A stretch of DNA of 9,009 bases from Rickettsiales bacterium (GTDB lineage Bacteria > Pseudomonadota > Alphaproteobacteria > Rickettsiales > UBA3002): NCBI GenBank assembly GCA_021300075.1, contig JAJTIB010000139.1, positions 1 through 9,009 of the forward strand. Reading direction: 5' to 3'. The notes below the pieces were generated by a model, which saw nothing but the letters and a program-made list of their open reading frames with translations, did not search any database and was not told the origin of the DNA. A program made the position numbers and the translations under genes. The first letter of the stretch is position 1; every line of letters begins with the position of its first letter. Shown piece by piece: positions 1-6,716 of this stretch.

Positions 1-269
1 CCTGTAAAGAAGAAATCCTGATCGTTTGCGCTGCCATGCAGCGTGACGACACCGTCGCTTGCGAATTCAATGCCATGACGTGAGAACAAAACAAACAAGG
101 CATCGTTTTCGGACTTGATAAGCCGCCCCACATTATGCTCGAATTTCTGCAGGGTTCTCATTGACACATGGACGCGGCTGGCCAGATCGCTCAGGTTCCA
201 TTTCAGTAACGCGCGGGCACGCCGGCACTGGCTGCTGGAGAGCTGGATGACGGGAGTCGCTGCATTCAT
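1..269 (-). CDS. XRE-type helix-turn-helix regulator, 3' end outside window
   Basis: This is an open frame of 89 codons with no stop, running off the left edge. The start codon (267-269) overlaps the fliX stop as ATGA, so the two are probably translationally coupled and co-transcribed. Residues about 7-45 fit a Cro/CI-type helix-turn-helix: 'VIQLSSSQCRRARALL', then 'LSDLASRVHVSMRTLQKFE', where the second helix is the expected recognition helix. Then come a hydrophobic helix (57-62), 'RHGIEFASDGVVTL' (64-77) and the start of a tail. The 'GIEF..DG' ending after the HTH is common in small alphaproteobacterial XRE proteins of about 70-100 residues, so little of it may be missing. It should bind DNA in the cytoplasm. 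Its targets are unknown, though position suggests a flagellar or cell-cycle link. Caulobacter has dksA, not this, next to fliX as far as I recall. Confidence 0.75.
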   Translation of the reverse strand, partial: MNAATPVIQLSSSQCRRARALLKWNLSDLASRVHVSMRTLQKFEHNVGRLIKSENDALFVLFSRHGIEFASDGVVTLHGSANDQDFFFT

Positions 270-718
270 CGCTGGATTCCTGCGCGCTCGAGTTTGGCCA
301 TTTCGACTGCAGCGCGTAACTCAATCTCATCTAATATACCGCTCAAGACCGGATCGCTGATCTGTTCACGCTTTTCAGCCACAATCTGCTCCAGCTCGCG
401 TACGGTGGCGAGTGACAGCCTGCCAATAATCAGCGCATCGCGCAAGTTTTCGAGCGCCTCCAGCGTCACGCGTCCGCGCTTCACCTGGCGCTTGCGGTTG
501 GCTTCGTCGGCGCTGATTTCCTGAATGCCGAGCAAACCCACCATGCTCGCGGCAGCTGTGACAGGTGCTGCGGCATCCACGCTGGCGGCCTCTTCCACGC
601 CGCTTACATTTTCCAGTGCGTCAATGAAGCTGCTGCCCGAAACCTCACCCTTACGCCGTGTTCGTTGCGTACGTGCGGTCGCGGCGGTGGGTGCGGTATA
701 GCCAACTTTCTGAATCAT
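266..718 (-). CDS. fliX: FliX, class II flagellar assembly regulator
   Basis: FliX is an alphaproteobacterial protein, best known from Caulobacter, that couples basal-body assembly to the activator FlbD and so to sigma-54 flagellar promoters. The 150-residue protein has a low-complexity N-terminal part (Thr/Ala/Arg-rich, 1-58). The family core follows: 'LLGIQE' at 62-67, a basic stretch 'KRQVKRGR' at 76-83, helices through 110, and the strongly conserved end 'DPVLSGILDEIELRAAVEMAKLE' region at 122-144. Length is close to the family norm of about 140. I chose the ATG at 716-718. The longer frame begins with a TTG at 752-754 that is itself the -35 box of the likely promoter. There is no Shine-Dalgarno sequence before the ATG, and the predicted transcript starts at or next to it, so the mRNA may be leaderless. 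It is divergent from flgI, the arrangement known in Caulobacter. Confidence 0.9.
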   Translation of the reverse strand: MIQKVGYTAPTAATARTQRTRRKGEVSGSSFIDALENVSGVEEAASVDAAAPVTAAASMVGLLGIQEISADEANRKRQVKRGRVTLEALENLRDALIIGRLSLATVRELEQIVAEKREQISDPVLSGILDEIELRAAVEMAKLERAGIQR

Positions 719-725
719 GCGTGAA

Positions 726-754
726 ACTATAACGAAGATTGTAACCCTTGGCAA
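726..754 (-). promoter_or_regulatory. Predicted sigma-70-type promoter of fliX
   Basis: Read on the minus strand, TTGCCA (749-754) and TATAGT (726-731) are separated by exactly 17 bases, each one mismatch from the TTGACA/TATAAT consensus. Initiation about 7 bases past the -10 box falls at the A of the fliX ATG (718), implying a leaderless transcript. No CtrA-type TTAA-N7-TTAA motif was seen here, although CtrA controls class II genes in Caulobacter. The assignment is by motif only. Confidence 0.6.
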
Positions 755-760
755 ATTGCC
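750..760. promoter_or_regulatory. Palindrome GGCAA-A-TTGCC, proximal candidate operator
   Basis: A perfect 5-base inverted repeat with a 1-base spacer. It covers five of the six bases of the fliX -35 hexamer (749-754), so a bound protein should block fliX transcription. The same arms recur at 772-784. An FlbD (ftr-type) site is the natural candidate given fliX and sigma-54 promoters, but I cannot match it to the ftr consensus with certainty. Confidence 0.45.
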
Positions 761-771
761 TTGCGCCCGAC

Positions 772-784
772 GGCAAAAATTGCC
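772..784. promoter_or_regulatory. Palindrome GGCAA-AAA-TTGCC, distal candidate operator
   Basis: Same arms as the 750-760 palindrome with a 3-base spacer. The two centres (755 and 778) are 23 bases apart, close to two DNA turns, so dimers would sit on the same face. Both lie roughly 100-125 bases upstream of the flgI -24 element, a usual distance for a sigma-54 enhancer. They may form one tandem site for an activator such as FlbD. Confidence 0.45.
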
Positions 785-876
785 CAGTGCAGTAAAGCGG
801 GCACGGAGGAATTTTTTAGATCCCCAAGGATTGGATTAACCAGCTTATGTAGAAAGGAAAATAAGATGATGTGCGG

Positions 877-894
877 TTGGCACGAATCTCGCAT
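877..894 (+). promoter_or_regulatory. Sigma-54 promoter of the flgI operon
   Basis: TTGGCACGAATCTCGCAT matches the sigma-54 consensus (YTGGCACGrNNNTTGCW), with one change in the -12 element (TCGC for TTGC). The invariant GG (879-880) and GC (891-892) are 10 bases apart. Transcription should start near 904, giving a leader of about 32 bases before the flgI ATG. It should need an enhancer-binding activator, probably FlbD. Confidence 0.8.
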
Positions 895-935
895 TGAATC
901 GTGCGAAATATAGTGAACAGCAGGGAGCCAGCGGC

Positions 936-2111
936 ATGATACGCATATTCGGAATTTCCGGGACCACCCGGCAGGTTAAAACTGCCGAGGGGACTGGTCG
1001 TGGTCGGATATGGGCGGTAGCTGTGCTGTTGGCGCTGACGTTTGGGGCGACATCGGCACAGGCAGCGCGGATCAAGGATGTGGTGGCTTTTGAAGGCATC
1101 CGCGATAACGTACTTATGGGCTATGGACTGGTGGTTGGGCTAAATGGCACCGGGGACAAATTGCAGAATAATGCCTTTACCGAGCAAAGTCTTATCGCTT
1201 TTCTGGAGCGCCAGGGCGTGAACACACGCGGGCTTGGTCTCAAATCAAAAAACGTGGCGGCGGTGACGGTGACAGCGCGTCTGCCTGCCTTTGCCCGTGC
1301 TGGCAGTTCAATGGATGTAACCATCAGCGCTATGGGGGATGCGAAAAGTCTGCTCGGTGGTACGCTGCTTGCTACCTCGCTTTATGGTGCGGATGGGAAT
1401 GTATATGCGGTTGCTCAGGGCACGGTGAATATCGGCGGGTTTGAGGCCTCGGGCGCGTCAGGCACATCCATTACCAAGGGCGTACCGACGAATGGTTTTA
1501 TTCCCAATGGTGCACTTATCGAACGCGAGATCGGGTTTCGCTTGAACGATTTGAAATCGGTGCGATTGGCGCTCCGAAATCCTGACGTCACTACGGCCCA
1601 TAGCATTGCCAAAGCGATTAATCTGCAGGTGGGCCCCGGCACGTCCCAGGTCGAGGACCCGGGTACGGTCGTGGTCATGGTTCCGGTCGCGTATAATGGT
1701 GATGTTTCGGGCCTGCTGGCGGATATTGAAACGCTTGCGGTCACGACCGATCAGCCCGCACGCATCGTGGTGGATGAATCGACCGGAACGGTTGTGATGG
1801 GCGAAAATGTCCGTATCTCCACGGTCGCGATTGCTCAGGGCAACCTTGTGGTCAAGGTTGAGGAGACGCCGCAAGTTTCACAGCCCAATCCCTTCGCCCC
1901 CGAAGGCGCTGAGACGGTCATAGTGCCACGTACGGATGTTACCGTGGACGAGCAAGCCGGTAACAAGATGGCCATTCTTCAGGAGGGCGCAACACTGCGC
2001 GATCTGGTCGCTGGACTGAATGCGCTGGGAGTTGGCCCGCGTGATTTAATCACGATCTTACAAACCATCAAAGCCGCCGGTGCGTTACAGGCGGACATTG
2101 AAACACGGTAA
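936..2111 (+). CDS. flgI: Flagellar P-ring protein FlgI
   Basis: FlgI forms the periplasmic P ring around the flagellar rod after Sec export. The 391-residue precursor has a long basic n-region (1-25), a hydrophobic segment (26-38) and a cleavage site after 'SAQA' at residue 43. The mature protein of about 348 residues has the usual FlgI length and opens with the family hallmark 'ARIKDVVAFEGIRDNVLMGY', followed by 'GLVVGLNGTGD'. The C-terminus has the typical 'ALGVGPRDLITILQTIKAAGAL'. I chose the ATG at 936, which has GGGAG 8 bases upstream (923-927). The in-frame TTG at 894 overlaps the sigma-54 -12 element and would lie upstream of the transcript. The n-region is long, but no later in-frame start was seen before the hydrophobic core. 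It is the first gene of a five-gene operon. Confidence 0.96.
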   Translation: MIRIFGISGTTRQVKTAEGTGRGRIWAVAVLLALTFGATSAQAARIKDVVAFEGIRDNVLMGYGLVVGLNGTGDKLQNNAFTEQSLIAFLERQGVNTRGLGLKSKNVAAVTVTARLPAFARAGSSMDVTISAMGDAKSLLGGTLLATSLYGADGNVYAVAQGTVNIGGFEASGASGTSITKGVPTNGFIPNGALIEREIGFRLNDLKSVRLALRNPDVTTAHSIAKAINLQVGPGTSQVEDPGTVVVMVPVAYNGDVSGLLADIETLAVTTDQPARIVVDESTGTVVMGENVRISTVAIAQGNLVVKVEETPQVSQPNPFAPEGAETVIVPRTDVTVDEQAGNKMAILQEGATLRDLVAGLNALGVGPRDLITILQTIKAAGALQADIETR

Positions 2112-2116
2112 TCATC

Positions 2117-2461
2117 ATGGATGTAATCGCCTCAGGGATCGATATGGACAGCATGAAAATTACTAACGTCAATGCCTCTAAACTGGCGCAGATGCAGAAG
2201 GCAAAGGCCGCGATGCGCGGCGTCAGCGAAGCCCGAATAGATGAAGTCGCGCAGGAATTCGAGGCGCAGTTCATCGCGCAGATGATGGAAAATATGTTCG
2301 CGACCATCCCGACCAATGACGAGTTCGGAGGCGGGGAGAGCGAAAAAATCTACGAATCGATGATGGTAAGTGAATACGGCAAACTTATCGCCCGGACGGG
2401 GGGTATTGGCCTCGCAGACCATGTAAAACGCGAAATGATACGTCTGCAGGAGGTAGAATAA
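2117..2461 (+). CDS. cheL: Rod-binding protein (CheL / FlgJ N-terminal-domain type)
   Basis: A single-domain homologue of the N-terminal half of FlgJ, called CheL in several alphaproteobacteria. This domain binds or caps the growing rod in the periplasm. There is no muramidase domain, so peptidoglycan opening must rely on another enzyme. The conserved core is residues 45-112: 'AQEFEAQFIAQMMENMF', an acidic/glycine turn 'DEFGGGESEKIYESMM', then 'SEYGKLIARTGGIGLADHV' and a terminal helix. At 114 residues it has the usual CheL length. It starts 5 bases after the flgI stop with little Shine-Dalgarno sequence. The in-frame ATG at 2144 has AGGGA just upstream and is a credible alternative that would remove nine residues. 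The stop overlaps the next start by one base (TAATG). Confidence 0.88.
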   Translation: MDVIASGIDMDSMKITNVNASKLAQMQKAKAAMRGVSEARIDEVAQEFEAQFIAQMMENMFATIPTNDEFGGGESEKIYESMMVSEYGKLIARTGGIGLADHVKREMIRLQEVE

Positions 2462-2940
2462 TGACTATGCTCTCCACATCCGCTCCCCGCGTTGCGGGCA
2501 TGTCACCCGATGTTTTAATGACTTTTGATGTCGAGGAAATGATGGCTACGACATTACAATTATCGCAGGTCATGGAACGTGAATCCGAGCTGCTAACGGC
2601 GATGTGTATTCCCGAGCTTGCGCCTCTACAGCCTCAGAAAATCGAGCTCACCCAGAAGCTCGAAGCCTATCAGGCGGTGATCCGCACCCGGCCGGAGATT
2701 TTGCGTGAGATGCCGGAAACCACGCGCGAGAAATTAATGGCGATGACTCACCAGTTTGGTCAGATCATGGCAGAACATCTGCGCCGGATTATGGTAGCGC
2801 GCACCGTAAATGGCAAAGTCGTGCAGGCGATTTTCGATGCGATTGCCGAGCAACAGCAGGTGCCAACCTACGGCAAGGACGGCGTGAGTGGCGGTGTTAC
2901 GCCACCGCCGATTTCTATCACCTATAATCAAAAGGCGTAA
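2461..2940 (+). CDS. FlgN-family export chaperone (FlbY-like)
   Basis: This is a 159-residue, mainly helical, Met/Glu/Gln-rich cytoplasmic protein. Its composition, length and location directly before flgK fit the FlgN type of chaperone, which holds FlgK and FlgL unfolded for type III export. In Caulobacter relatives the gene in this position is called flbY. The helical body spans about residues 22-133, including 'MERESELLTAMCIPELAPL', 'KIELTQKLEAYQAVI' and 'MAEHLRRIMVARTVNGKVVQAI'. The tail is short, Gly/Pro-rich and unstructured, ending 'PPPISITYNQKA'; comparable tails occur in alphaproteobacterial members. FlgN is poorly conserved in sequence, so the family call leans partly on synteny. 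It overlaps the gene before and the gene after by one base each (TAATG), strongly suggesting translational coupling to flgK. Confidence 0.72.
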   Translation: MTMLSTSAPRVAGMSPDVLMTFDVEEMMATTLQLSQVMERESELLTAMCIPELAPLQPQKIELTQKLEAYQAVIRTRPEILREMPETTREKLMAMTHQFGQIMAEHLRRIMVARTVNGKVVQAIFDAIAEQQQVPTYGKDGVSGGVTPPPISITYNQKA

Positions 2941-5672
2941 TGATGTCCTCCGGTCTTGGCCTCAGTTTAAGCAATGCGATTTCTGGCCTGAGGGTGAATC
3001 AGCGCCAGATTTCAGTGCTTTCGCATAACATTGCGAATGTGAATACCGAAGGCTATTCGCGTCAGATTGTTAATCAGTCAGCGGTGTATATTGATAACAT
3101 CGGCAGCGGCGTTGAGATTGCGAGTATCACGCGGCGAATTGATCAATATCTGCAGCGCGCGATTATCGGTCAACAGGGCAATACCAGCCGCACCGAGGCG
3201 ATCAAAGAGTTCGGCGATCGGTTACAGATTCTCCTGGGTGAACCGGGATCGGAGAGTTCAATTGATGAATTCATCACCAGTTTTACCTCGGCTTTTCAGA
3301 ATCTGGCGGAAACACCGGATAAGGCTTCTTTTCGCAGTAACGCGCTTGAATCCGCAGTGTTACTTGCCAAAGAAGTCTCTCGTCTGGCTTACGGGGTTGA
3401 GGATTTGCGTTTTGAAGCCGACCGCGAAATTTCTCAGGCGGTGAAGAATATCAACAATACCATTCGTGAGCTAAACACGGTCAATACCGGAATTATTCAA
3501 GCCTCTAACACTGGCAATGTGGGGACGGATCTACTCGATTCGCGCGATCGGCTGGTGAATGAACTTTCAAAATATCTCGATATCAGCGTCTATTATGAAG
3601 AGAATGGGCAGGTCAACGTACTGACCAGTAATGGCGTGGCACTGGTGGATAAAGTGTTTCATGAGCTGCGCTATTCGCCCGCAAGTTCAGCCGATAATTT
3701 TGTCCAAGGCCAGCCGAGTCGTCCGCTACAGGTGGTGACGCTTAAGGCGGATGGCACCCAGACAAATGCGCCAATTGATCTGATTAGCGTGGATGAAAAC
3801 GGCGTGGTTTCAACCAAATTAACTAGCGGGATTTTTAAAGGTCTGCAGGAAGTGCGCGACGAGATTTTGCCTGAAGTGCTTGAACAGCTCGACATGCTCG
3901 CTTCACGCCTTAGAGATACGATGAATTTGATTCATAACAACGGCTCTTCATTTCCCGGGCGCAATTCTTTAACCGGCACGCGCGAAGTCGTGAGCGGGGA
4001 TATCTCCGAGTGGTCGGGGTCGGTACGTATTGCTGCGCTGAAGAATGATGGTCAGCCGGTCCCTGCCGTTTATGCGGACGAGAGCTATACCGGATTTCGG
4101 CCATTGACGCTTAATCTCAGTCAGCTTAATGCAGGGCAGGGTGTGGGCCGCCCTGATGTGCAGACGATTATTGATGAAATAAATAATCACTTTGGCGCGC
4201 CGTCTTTTAAGGCCAAGCTCGGGGCGATGAATAACATTCAGATTGCCTCGCAAAGCGATTTCCTGCCCAATGGTGCCGACCCCAATTTCCGCTTTGATCT
4301 CGATCTCGAAAATATCTCGAATGACAACGCGCGGGTTTTTGTCACCGGCTTCACGGTGCTTGATGCAGGCTCGGTCAATATCACTAACGTCACTCAGGGC
4401 GCACCGGTATTGGCGCTTGACCCAGCCAATACCTTCAGTACCACGCTTGGTAGTAATAACGTACTGGTGCAGCTTGCTGCGCCGCCCACGAATGTCGGGG
4501 TGGGCAGCACGATTTTTCTGGGGCCCCCGGCTGGTCCCATTAACGGTCTTACACCTGCACAGCTTAGTGGTTTTTTTCAAGTGACCAGTGTGAGCGGAAA
4601 TACGCTGGGGATTCAGGTCACAGGCGCGCCCGCCACTGCAACGGGTGTGGTGGGGGATGCCGTAGCCTACGCCCAGCCGCCTTACGATACAGTGCTGGCA
4701 GGTGATAAGCGGCGCACCACCAATGCCGGACAGCTGGCGCTTGATTTCAGCGGCAATCTGGCCTCAGCTTTTTATGATGTGTCCCTCAATGTTGCGGTGG
4801 TGGATAAAAATAACAATATCGCCCAGTCGACGATTACTTACCGCATCAACAACAATCAGCAGAATATGCGAAATGACCGGTTTGATAATACGGCAATGTC
4901 GGCAGGAAGCCGCGTGCCACCCAATACCTCGCAGCCGACGCTCAGAGCTATCCTGGTGGATGCGGACGGCAATGAACTGCCCAAGCTCAATGGCCGGTAT
5001 CAAAGCGATGTCGGGGTGCTGAAAATTGTTGGCAATACCGACGATATTTACATCGCGATTGATGAGTTGAGCTCAAAACATCTCGGCTTGTCAACGGGCA
5101 CGACCACGACCGCAACTCAGCGCCAGTTCTCGCATTATTTCGGGCTCAACAATTTCTTTGTCGATCCGATTGCCTATAATCAGACCGATACGCTCAAGAA
5201 TTCGGCCGTCGATCTTGCTGTTGATCCGGCCATTATTGCCAACCCCAACCTGATTTCAACGGGTCAACTTGAACTGCAGACCCAGCCTGCCAATCCTTCC
5301 TCGCCAGCGCAATATACCTATGTGCGCTATATTGGTAATAACAAGACCGCGCAGGCGATCGGCGGCCTGGCGAGCCGTGTTATCAGTTTTGACTCCGCCG
5401 GTGGCCTGGCCCAAAGCCAGATTACGCTTGGCACCTATGCGGGGGAATTTCTTGGCCGCAATGCTTCGGTAGCGGCGGCAGCTACTGGCGCTTATCAGAA
5501 CGATGAGATGCTTCTGAATGGTTATACCGAGCGGGCCAAGTCGATCAGTGGCGTGAATCTGGATGAGGAACTGGCTAATACCATCACCTTCCAGAATGCC
5601 TACGCTGCGAATGCCAAAGTGATTACTACGGTGAATGGCTTGTTTGACGATTTACTGAATGCCTTCAGATAA
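2940..5672 (+). CDS. flgK: Flagellar hook-associated protein 1, FlgK, unusually long
   Basis: FlgK is the first junction protein between hook and filament, exported by the flagellar type III system. The N-terminal rod-family signature is clear at residues 4-42 ('SGLGLSLSNAISGLRVNQRQ', 'SHNIANVNTEGYSRQ'). The FlgK motif 'DLLDSRDRLVNELSKYLDISV' begins at 197. The C-terminal coil at 872-910 ends 'VNLDEELANTITFQNAYAAN...LFDDLLNAFR'. At 910 residues it is far longer than the roughly 550 of enteric FlgK. The excess lies in the surface-exposed middle, including a module at about 497-577 discussed under findings. The two ends, which build the conserved axial core, are intact. Start: the ATG at 2940 overlaps the previous stop (TAATGATG). 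The adjacent ATG at 2943 would also work, and AAGGCG just upstream is a weak ribosome site. Confidence 0.95.
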   Translation: MMSSGLGLSLSNAISGLRVNQRQISVLSHNIANVNTEGYSRQIVNQSAVYIDNIGSGVEIASITRRIDQYLQRAIIGQQGNTSRTEAIKEFGDRLQILLGEPGSESSIDEFITSFTSAFQNLAETPDKASFRSNALESAVLLAKEVSRLAYGVEDLRFEADREISQAVKNINNTIRELNTVNTGIIQASNTGNVGTDLLDSRDRLVNELSKYLDISVYYEENGQVNVLTSNGVALVDKVFHELRYSPASSADNFVQGQPSRPLQVVTLKADGTQTNAPIDLISVDENGVVSTKLTSGIFKGLQEVRDEILPEVLEQLDMLASRLRDTMNLIHNNGSSFPGRNSLTGTREVVSGDISEWSGSVRIAALKNDGQPVPAVYADESYTGFRPLTLNLSQLNAGQGVGRPDVQTIIDEINNHFGAPSFKAKLGAMNNIQIASQSDFLPNGADPNFRFDLDLENISNDNARVFVTGFTVLDAGSVNITNVTQGAPVLALDPANTFSTTLGSNNVLVQLAAPPTNVGVGSTIFLGPPAGPINGLTPAQLSGFFQVTSVSGNTLGIQVTGAPATATGVVGDAVAYAQPPYDTVLAGDKRRTTNAGQLALDFSGNLASAFYDVSLNVAVVDKNNNIAQSTITYRINNNQQNMRNDRFDNTAMSAGSRVPPNTSQPTLRAILVDADGNELPKLNGRYQSDVGVLKIVGNTDDIYIAIDELSSKHLGLSTGTTTTATQRQFSHYFGLNNFFVDPIAYNQTDTLKNSAVDLAVDPAIIANPNLISTGQLELQTQPANPSSPAQYTYVRYIGNNKTAQAIGGLASRVISFDSAGGLAQSQITLGTYAGEFLGRNASVAAAATGAYQNDEMLLNGYTERAKSISGVNLDEELANTITFQNAYAANAKVITTVNGLFDDLLNAFR

Positions 5673-5684
5673 TAGAGAGGATTT

Positions 5685-6587
5685 ATGGTGATTAGCCGGA
5701 TCAGCAACTTTGCATTGTTCAACAGCACGTTTCGAGATGTGAATGATCAGTTCACCAAGCTGGCCGACTTGCAGACACAGATTTCAAGCGGGTTTAAGGC
5801 CAATAATTTTGAGAAGCTCAATGGCGAGGTCGAGCGTTTCACCCTGCTCGAAGGCCGCCAGCGTCAGCTGGGTCAGTTCATTCAATCCAACGAAGTGAAT
5901 AAATCGCGCCTCAGTATTGGCGATAAGGCACTTGAACAGGCCATCAATATTGCCGATGAAATGGAAAACCTGATGGTGACGCGGCGCAGCAATGTTTCCT
6001 CGTCGCTCAATTTTAAGCAGCTAATGGATAATTTTATGCAGTCGCTGCAGATTGAAATGAATACGACCAGTGAAGGGCGCTATCTGTTTGGTGGCAGCGA
6101 TACCGGCACGGCCCCGATTGAGAATATTTTGAAAACACCCGTTAGTCCGGGGGTTGTCGATGATGGGTATTACACCGGCTCTAAGGAAAATGTCGTCTTT
6201 CGTGTCGAGGAAAGATTGACATATGAATTCCCCGTTCGTGCGGATGATAAAGCGCTGCAGCAGATTGTTGCCGCGTATCATAAGGCGGTCGAGGCAGATA
6301 AAACGAGCAATGACGCCGGTCTTGCCGCAGCCATCGACCTGATTCAGCAAGGCCAGGAAGGTCTAAATAGTGCACGCGGGCGCATTAATAATTCTATCAT
6401 CAACGTCACTCAGATTAATGAGCGCCATAATCAGATGAAACTCTATCTCAAAGGCGTGACTGAACAGGTGATTAAAACTGATCTGGCCAGTGCGGCGACG
6501 GAAGTCTCAAACCACCAGGCGGCGTTACAAGCGACGTTTCAGGTTTATTCGCGGCTGAGTCAGTTACGGTTGTCGGACTACCTGTAG
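5685..6587 (+). CDS. flgL: Flagellar hook-associated protein 3, FlgL
   Basis: FlgL is the second hook-filament junction protein and is built like a short flagellin. The 300-residue product, close to the family norm, has the N-terminal helical half 'SRISNFALFNSTFRDVNDQF' with 'LQTQISSGFKANNF' and the family marker 'EGRYLFGGSDTGTAPI' near residues 130-145. There is a small variable middle, and a long C-terminal coil ends 'AALQATFQVYSRLSQLRLSDYL'. A good ribosome site, GAGAGGA (5675-5681), lies three bases before the ATG, unlike the coupled starts upstream, which may allow independent translation. It follows flgK by 12 bases and closes the operon. It shares the flagellin D0/D1 architecture, but the length, the 'YLFGG' motif and the location after flgK favour FlgL over a flagellin. 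Confidence 0.94.
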   Translation: MVISRISNFALFNSTFRDVNDQFTKLADLQTQISSGFKANNFEKLNGEVERFTLLEGRQRQLGQFIQSNEVNKSRLSIGDKALEQAINIADEMENLMVTRRSNVSSSLNFKQLMDNFMQSLQIEMNTTSEGRYLFGGSDTGTAPIENILKTPVSPGVVDDGYYTGSKENVVFRVEERLTYEFPVRADDKALQQIVAAYHKAVEADKTSNDAGLAAAIDLIQQGQEGLNSARGRINNSIINVTQINERHNQMKLYLKGVTEQVIKTDLASAATEVSNHQAALQATFQVYSRLSQLRLSDYL

Positions 6588-6598
6588 TTGAAAATAAA

Positions 6599-6614
6599 TG
6601 GAGGAACACTTGCA
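6599..6614 (+). promoter_or_regulatory. Possible sigma-54 promoter for fliW
   Basis: TGGAGGAACACTTGCA has the invariant GG and GC at the required 10-base spacing and a full TTGCA -12 element, but its -24 element lacks the CAC after TGG. It lies 12 bases past the flgL stop. Initiation would be near 6625, leaving a leader of about 90 bases. It is weaker than the motifs at 877 and 8132, and readthrough from flgL is an alternative. Confidence 0.45.
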
Positions 6615-6680
6615 ACATGATGCGACTATGTTAGACTGGCCAAGTGCTCCCTTTTACCTTTGTTTGTCGGTCTTTAAATA

Positions 6681-6700
6681 GGTTGATGACCACGACAACC
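6681..6700 (+). other. Hairpin in the fliW leader, abutting the ribosome site
   Basis: GGTTG (6681-6685) pairs with CAACC (6696-6700). After an A-A mismatch, a T-G and a G-C pair can close a 4-base ACCA loop. The strong Shine-Dalgarno tract GGAGGGGGAG (6701-6710) follows at once. There is no T-run, so it is not an intrinsic terminator. A role in translational control is possible but unproven. Confidence 0.35.
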
Positions 6701-6716
6701 GGAGGGGGAGTAGGTG

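Noticed and set aside
115..360. Plus-strand frame of 81 codons across fliX and the XRE gene
   Set aside because: Arg/Ser-rich shadow composition. Both minus-strand genes have clear family signatures over the same bases.
719..754. Longer fliX reading frame starting at a TTG (752-754)
   Set aside because: The TTG is the first part of the predicted -35 hexamer TTGCCA, so it would lie upstream of the transcript. The extra residues do not look like FliX.
894..935. Longer flgI reading frame starting at a TTG (894)
   Set aside because: It overlaps the sigma-54 -12 element and precedes the expected transcription start. The ATG at 936 has a good ribosome site and leads into the signal peptide.
4571..4577. 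Run of seven T in flgK as a possible phase-variation tract
   Set aside because: Too short to suggest slippage, and the frame is intact through the C-terminal signature.
3969..4580. 203-codon antisense open frame inside flgK
   Set aside because: It is basic, of low plausibility and without family motifs, and flgK is unbroken on the other strand. It is a shadow frame, as are the other antisense frames in flgI, flgL, fliW and flagellin.
6614..6632. AACAT/ATGTT inverted repeat after flgL as a terminator
   Set aside because: Five AT-rich base pairs with a 9-base loop and no T-run. It also overlaps the candidate promoter start region.
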